This document shows positions 61,614 to 64,000 of a stretch of 64,000 bases of DNA, piece by piece. Below the pieces are notes generated by a model. It saw nothing but the letters and a program-made list of their open reading frames with translations. It was not told the origin of the DNA and did no database searches. Both the position numbers and the translations under genes were made by a program. The stretch lies in the NCBI GenBank assembly GCA_028820695.1, contig JAPPIB010000020.1, positions 1-64,000 of the forward strand, given 5' to 3'. The stretch's first letter is position 1, and every line of letters starts with the position of its first letter. The stretch comes from Acidiferrobacterales bacterium (GTDB lineage Bacteria; Pseudomonadota; Gammaproteobacteria; Arenicellales; JAJDZL01).

Positions 61614-62134
61614 TGTTCAATTCAAGTGTGGCGAAATTGTGGTTTGAGCATTGTCAAGATTTACGATTTCTATTATATAGACGGATAAAGACAGGACACA
61701 TACGGCGTCTGGCGAACTGTATCGCAAAGGAATTTGACTTGCTGGGTTTTTCAAGATGTTCCCGGACGAAGCGGCGGCAGGGAATCGGTTGATTTTCGTG
61801 CGCTGGCTGATGGTATCCGATGCCCAAATTACAGCTGTGTAAACATCCAAACCGGATACCATCGTGAAACCATGTCTTTTCACTGACCTGATTGAGTCAA
61901 AGCACTCAAAAGCGAACGGTCTTCCAGCCAGCAATGAGCTGTCGGGCATGGTGACAACCAAGCCGTGCTGAACCGACTTGGTCGAGAGTAAGGACCGCGT
62001 TCTCCAACTCATCGTCAAGTTTATCGCGACCAACTGATTTCAATTGGTCAAGCTAACGCTTTCAAATAGTCGGTAATATAATTTCAAACAGTCGTATAAT
62101 CACTTGCAATCAGTCAATACAGTTGGAGGACAAC
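61614..62134. other. Gene-free region with phased repeats near its end
   Basis: About 520 bases. A 138-codon open frame on the minus strand (61617-62033) has no recognisable domain and no ribosome-binding site and may be a remnant. The last 80 bases hold three 22-bp repeats and a TATAAT, described separately. Confidence 0.5.
62060..62125 (+). repeat. Three imperfect 22-bp tandem repeats upstream of the ATPase gene
   Basis: Units start at 62060 (TTTCAAATAGTC), 62082 (TTTCAAACAGTC) and 62104 (TTGCAATCAGTC), exactly 22 bp apart. The shared core TT-x-CAA-x-x-AGTC lies on the same face of the helix every two turns. A TATAAT at 62095-62100 falls inside the second unit, so a bound protein could block the promoter, for instance by autoregulation. 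Confidence 0.6.
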
Positions 62135-63355
62135 TTGTATCCTCGATTCGTTGAAAACCGAGTCAATGAAGCATTATCCGATACCCGGATTGTTTTACTT
62201 TGCGGTCCTCGGCAATCAGGAAAAACGACCCTTGCACAGCAAATTGCAGGTGAAAAATTTCCGTTTTTTACACTTGACGATCCGCTTGTACTTGAAGCTG
62301 CGAAAAAGGACCCGGTTGGTTTCGTGCGCGGTATAGATCGAGGTGTAATTGACGAAGTGCATCGTGCTTCAAATCTCATTTTACCCCTCAAATTATCCGT
62401 CGATACTGATCAGCGCGCTGGTCGGTTTTTGCTAACCGGGTCGGCGAACCTGATGTCGCTTCCCCACCTTGCGGACTCGCTTGCAGGGCGTATGGCGATT
62501 ATTCGTTTATTGCCCTTATCCCAAGCAGAACTACGTGGAGGCCGATCGTCGTTTCTGGACCGGGTGTTTTCAGGCAAAGCACTGAAGCCTGCTAACTTGG
62601 TAATCGGTGATGAACTTGTCAGTGCTGTGCTTACTGGTGGATACCCAGAAGTCTTGACCCGTTCCAGTTGGAGTCGTCAACAAGACTGGCATCTGGACTA
62701 TGTCGAAGCAATAATTCAGCGAGACGTCAGTGATGTTGGACGAATAGAGAAATTGGGTGTCATGCCGAGATTGTTGCGGATTCTTGCCCAGTATTCCGGT
62801 AAACTTGTCAATTACTCAGCTATCGGATCAGACTTGGCTTTGAACCATGTTTCCACTAAAAAGTATGTGGACATATTTGAAAGTCTGTATCTCGTTCACA
62901 CATTGCAACCGTGGTTTACGAACAATTTGCAACGTCTGATCAAAACTCCAAAACTGCATTTTCTTGATTCTGGACTACTAGCTGCACTCACAGGTGTCTC
63001 TTCGGATAGATTGGTCGGAGAACGCGTCTTGTTCGGACCGCTGCTGGAAAGTTTCGTGTTCGGTGAACTTCTCAAGAATGCGAGTTGGTCTAACGAACGA
63101 TATGTATTCTCACACTTTCGGGACAAAGAGCGCAATGAAGTCGATATTGTCATCGAAAACAGGCGCGGCCGAATTGTCGGTATAGAGGTAAAGGCGTCGG
63201 CAACAGTTACCAAGAAAGATTTTTCCGGGTTGCGCAAGCTGATCACTGCATCTGGTGACAGGTTTGAATTGGGTTTGGTCTTGTATGACGGCGAACAGTT
63301 GGTGCCTTTCGGGGATCGTATGGTTGCCGCCCCGGTATCGGTTCTGTGGTCGTAA
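62135..63355 (+). CDS. AAA (AAA_14) ATPase with DUF4143 domain
   Basis: A 406-residue P-loop protein with Walker A GPRQSGKTT (near 24-32), Walker B GVIDEVHRA (near 68-76), a sensor-like LLTGSANLMSL and the C-terminal DUF4143 nuclease-like domain, including HFRDKERNEVDIVIENRRGRIVGIEVKAS (a PD-(D/E)xK-like E-VD-EVK arrangement). Such ATPases are abundant, often accessory and possibly of defence or mobile origin, but the function is unknown. The start is TTG 62135, since GGAGG lies 5 nt upstream; an alternative TTG at 62123 lies inside that ribosome-binding site. Confidence 0.88.
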   Translation: MYPRFVENRVNEALSDTRIVLLCGPRQSGKTTLAQQIAGEKFPFFTLDDPLVLEAAKKDPVGFVRGIDRGVIDEVHRASNLILPLKLSVDTDQRAGRFLLTGSANLMSLPHLADSLAGRMAIIRLLPLSQAELRGGRSSFLDRVFSGKALKPANLVIGDELVSAVLTGGYPEVLTRSSWSRQQDWHLDYVEAIIQRDVSDVGRIEKLGVMPRLLRILAQYSGKLVNYSAIGSDLALNHVSTKKYVDIFESLYLVHTLQPWFTNNLQRLIKTPKLHFLDSGLLAALTGVSSDRLVGERVLFGPLLESFVFGELLKNASWSNERYVFSHFRDKERNEVDIVIENRRGRIVGIEVKASATVTKKDFSGLRKLITASGDRFELGLVLYDGEQLVPFGDRMVAAPVSVLWS

Positions 63356-63672
63356 ATGAGTAGTTTAAACAACCCTGAATCGACGGGTCGCGATTAGCTT
63401 TTACGGCCTGCCCAGGTAGATGAGGTGCGAATCAACGGCATACGAATTACCTAGATCCGTCTAGTCTGGCCCCTGCTTCGTTGCCGTTTGCATCGAGAAT
63501 GAAGTCCATGTCGTTTTCACGCACTGGAATCTCCAAGCGCTTGAGCATCTTGCGCTTGTTTCTTTCGCCGGCTTCGCCTGTACCGCCAAAACCCTGATAG
63601 CCTTACTCGAAAGAATTTCAAATACCGATGCAACTTGGTGCAGGATTCGCTTCTCAGCTACCGCAAAAAATA
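63356..63672. other. Gene-free region with a short remnant on the minus strand
   Basis: About 320 bases. The minus strand has a short open stretch, MLKRLEIPVRENDMDFILDANGNEAGARLDGSR split over 63450-63560, preceded by GFGGTGEAGERNKRK and a stop, which looks like the end of a lost gene. No ribosome-binding site or promoter was seen. Confidence 0.35.
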
Positions 63673-64000
63673 TCAGCAGGGCACATCCGCAACCCAGATG
63701 TAGCCATCGTCATCCACCAAATAACACTCTCTGAGGCCATGCGGTTTATCCTCGGATCCGGCCAGCACAAAGTAGCCCAGATCCCGTGCTCTATTCTCGG
63801 CGTCGTCGGGGTCGCAGTCATGTAGTCTGATTTCAACTCCCGTTCCGCGTCGGGGGACATTGGATATCAGGTCGTAAAGATTGTTTTCGAGATAGGTGTG
63901 ATCGGCATGCAGCATCCATTCGGTTCCAAATCCTCTCAATACTGCGATATCAGGGTCGGAGTACACCACTTCAGCCTGCAAAATCCTCGTCTGGAATGCA
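63673..64000 (-). CDS. VOC (glyoxalase/dioxygenase) family protein, cut by the window edge
   Basis: The C-terminal 102 or more residues of a vicinal-oxygen-chelate protein, with ARDLGYFVLAGSEDKPHGLRECYLVDDDGYIWVAD matching the second beta-alpha-beta-beta-beta unit and its ending ..xDxDGxxxxV. The frame is open to the window end (AFQTRILQAEVV), so the start lies outside. A TTG at 63981 is unlikely to be the real start. Metal ligands cannot be assessed from a partial sequence. Confidence 0.75.
   Translation of the reverse strand, partial: AFQTRILQAEVVYSDPDIAVLRGFGTEWMLHADHTYLENNLYDLISNVPRRGTGVEIRLHDCDPDDAENRARDLGYFVLAGSEDKPHGLRECYLVDDDGYIWVADVPC

Noticed and set aside
61617-62033. 138-codon open frame on the minus strand
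   Set aside because: No recognisable domain, no start signal and no conserved-looking pattern; kept only as gene-free sequence.
1-64000. CRISPR arrays, rRNA genes and tRNA genes
   Set aside because: No regular spacer-repeat pattern, no rRNA core sequence and no tRNA T-arm with a matching acceptor stem was found by reading.

Overview
The window reads as a chromosomal segment of a Gram-negative bacterium, most likely a marine or host-associated gammaproteobacterium. The evidence is the gene order petABC-sspA-sspB-hslVU (typical of Gamma/Betaproteobacteria), SspA/SspB, SohB, a DjlA-like J-protein, sigma-32-type and extended -10 promoters, and a large osmolyte-catabolic gene set (taurine, methylated glycines, possibly DMSP). 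No rRNA, tRNA, CRISPR array or intact insertion sequence was seen. The taxonomic placement is inference from gene content.

Layout. 0.1-0.9 kb: a hydantoin-racemase-like protein that lacks both catalytic cysteines, behind a perfect palindrome. 1.6-7.3 kb: a tightly packed housekeeping run, cytochrome bc1 (petABC), then a protein-quality-control cluster sspA-sspB-hslV-hslU. 7.4-8.4 kb: an hsp20 gene with a near-consensus heat-shock promoter and a strong terminator, into whose T-tract a class C group II intron (5' fragment only) has inserted. 8.4-15.5 kb: argB, two EamA transporters flanking msrB, a TerB/J-domain co-chaperone, quinone oxidoreductase, moeA and a small DUF6494 gene.

15.5-23.3 kb is a thiamine region. 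A TPP riboswitch with its own extended -10 promoter heads a seven-gene operon on the minus strand (thiM-thiE-thiD, a TRAP-type binding protein, then thiZ-thiX-thiY precursor importer); tenA lies nearby, and an enolase-superfamily gene is transcribed divergently from the riboswitch. 24.1-34.4 kb is a methylated-amine/osmolyte region: a glycine-betaine-type ABC importer with a double-length permease, a class V aminotransferase, an AraC-Ogt fusion, a dimethylglycine/sarcosine dehydrogenase and an AlaX editing protein, separated by decayed IS fragments. 34.9-38.5 kb holds a K+/H+ antiporter and an M24-fold protein close to the DMSP lyase DddP.

38.8-58.0 kb is dominated by taurine dissimilation. 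An omega-amino-acid:pyruvate aminotransferase, alanine dehydrogenase, sulfoacetaldehyde acetyltransferase (xsc) and phosphotransacetylase (pta) form a complete route from taurine to acetyl-CoA, sulfite and ammonia. Uptake would be by tauABC, whose permease carries a roughly 370-residue insert in its first periplasmic loop, and perhaps by the adjacent TRAP transporter. A MetE-like methyltransferase, an NCS2 permease, a NIPSNAP protein and mmsA (malonate/methylmalonate semialdehyde dehydrogenase) are interspersed. 58-64 kb returns to housekeeping (panC, quinone oxidoreductase, gamma-carbonic anhydrase, sohB), then an AAA/DUF4143 ATPase behind three 22-bp repeats and a truncated VOC gene at the window edge.

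The strongest leads are the TauC-like permease with its giant periplasmic insert, the TRAP binding protein inside the TPP-riboswitch operon, the DddP-like gene beside taurine and glycine-betaine modules, the cysteine-less racemase homologue, and the group II intron sitting exactly at a terminator.
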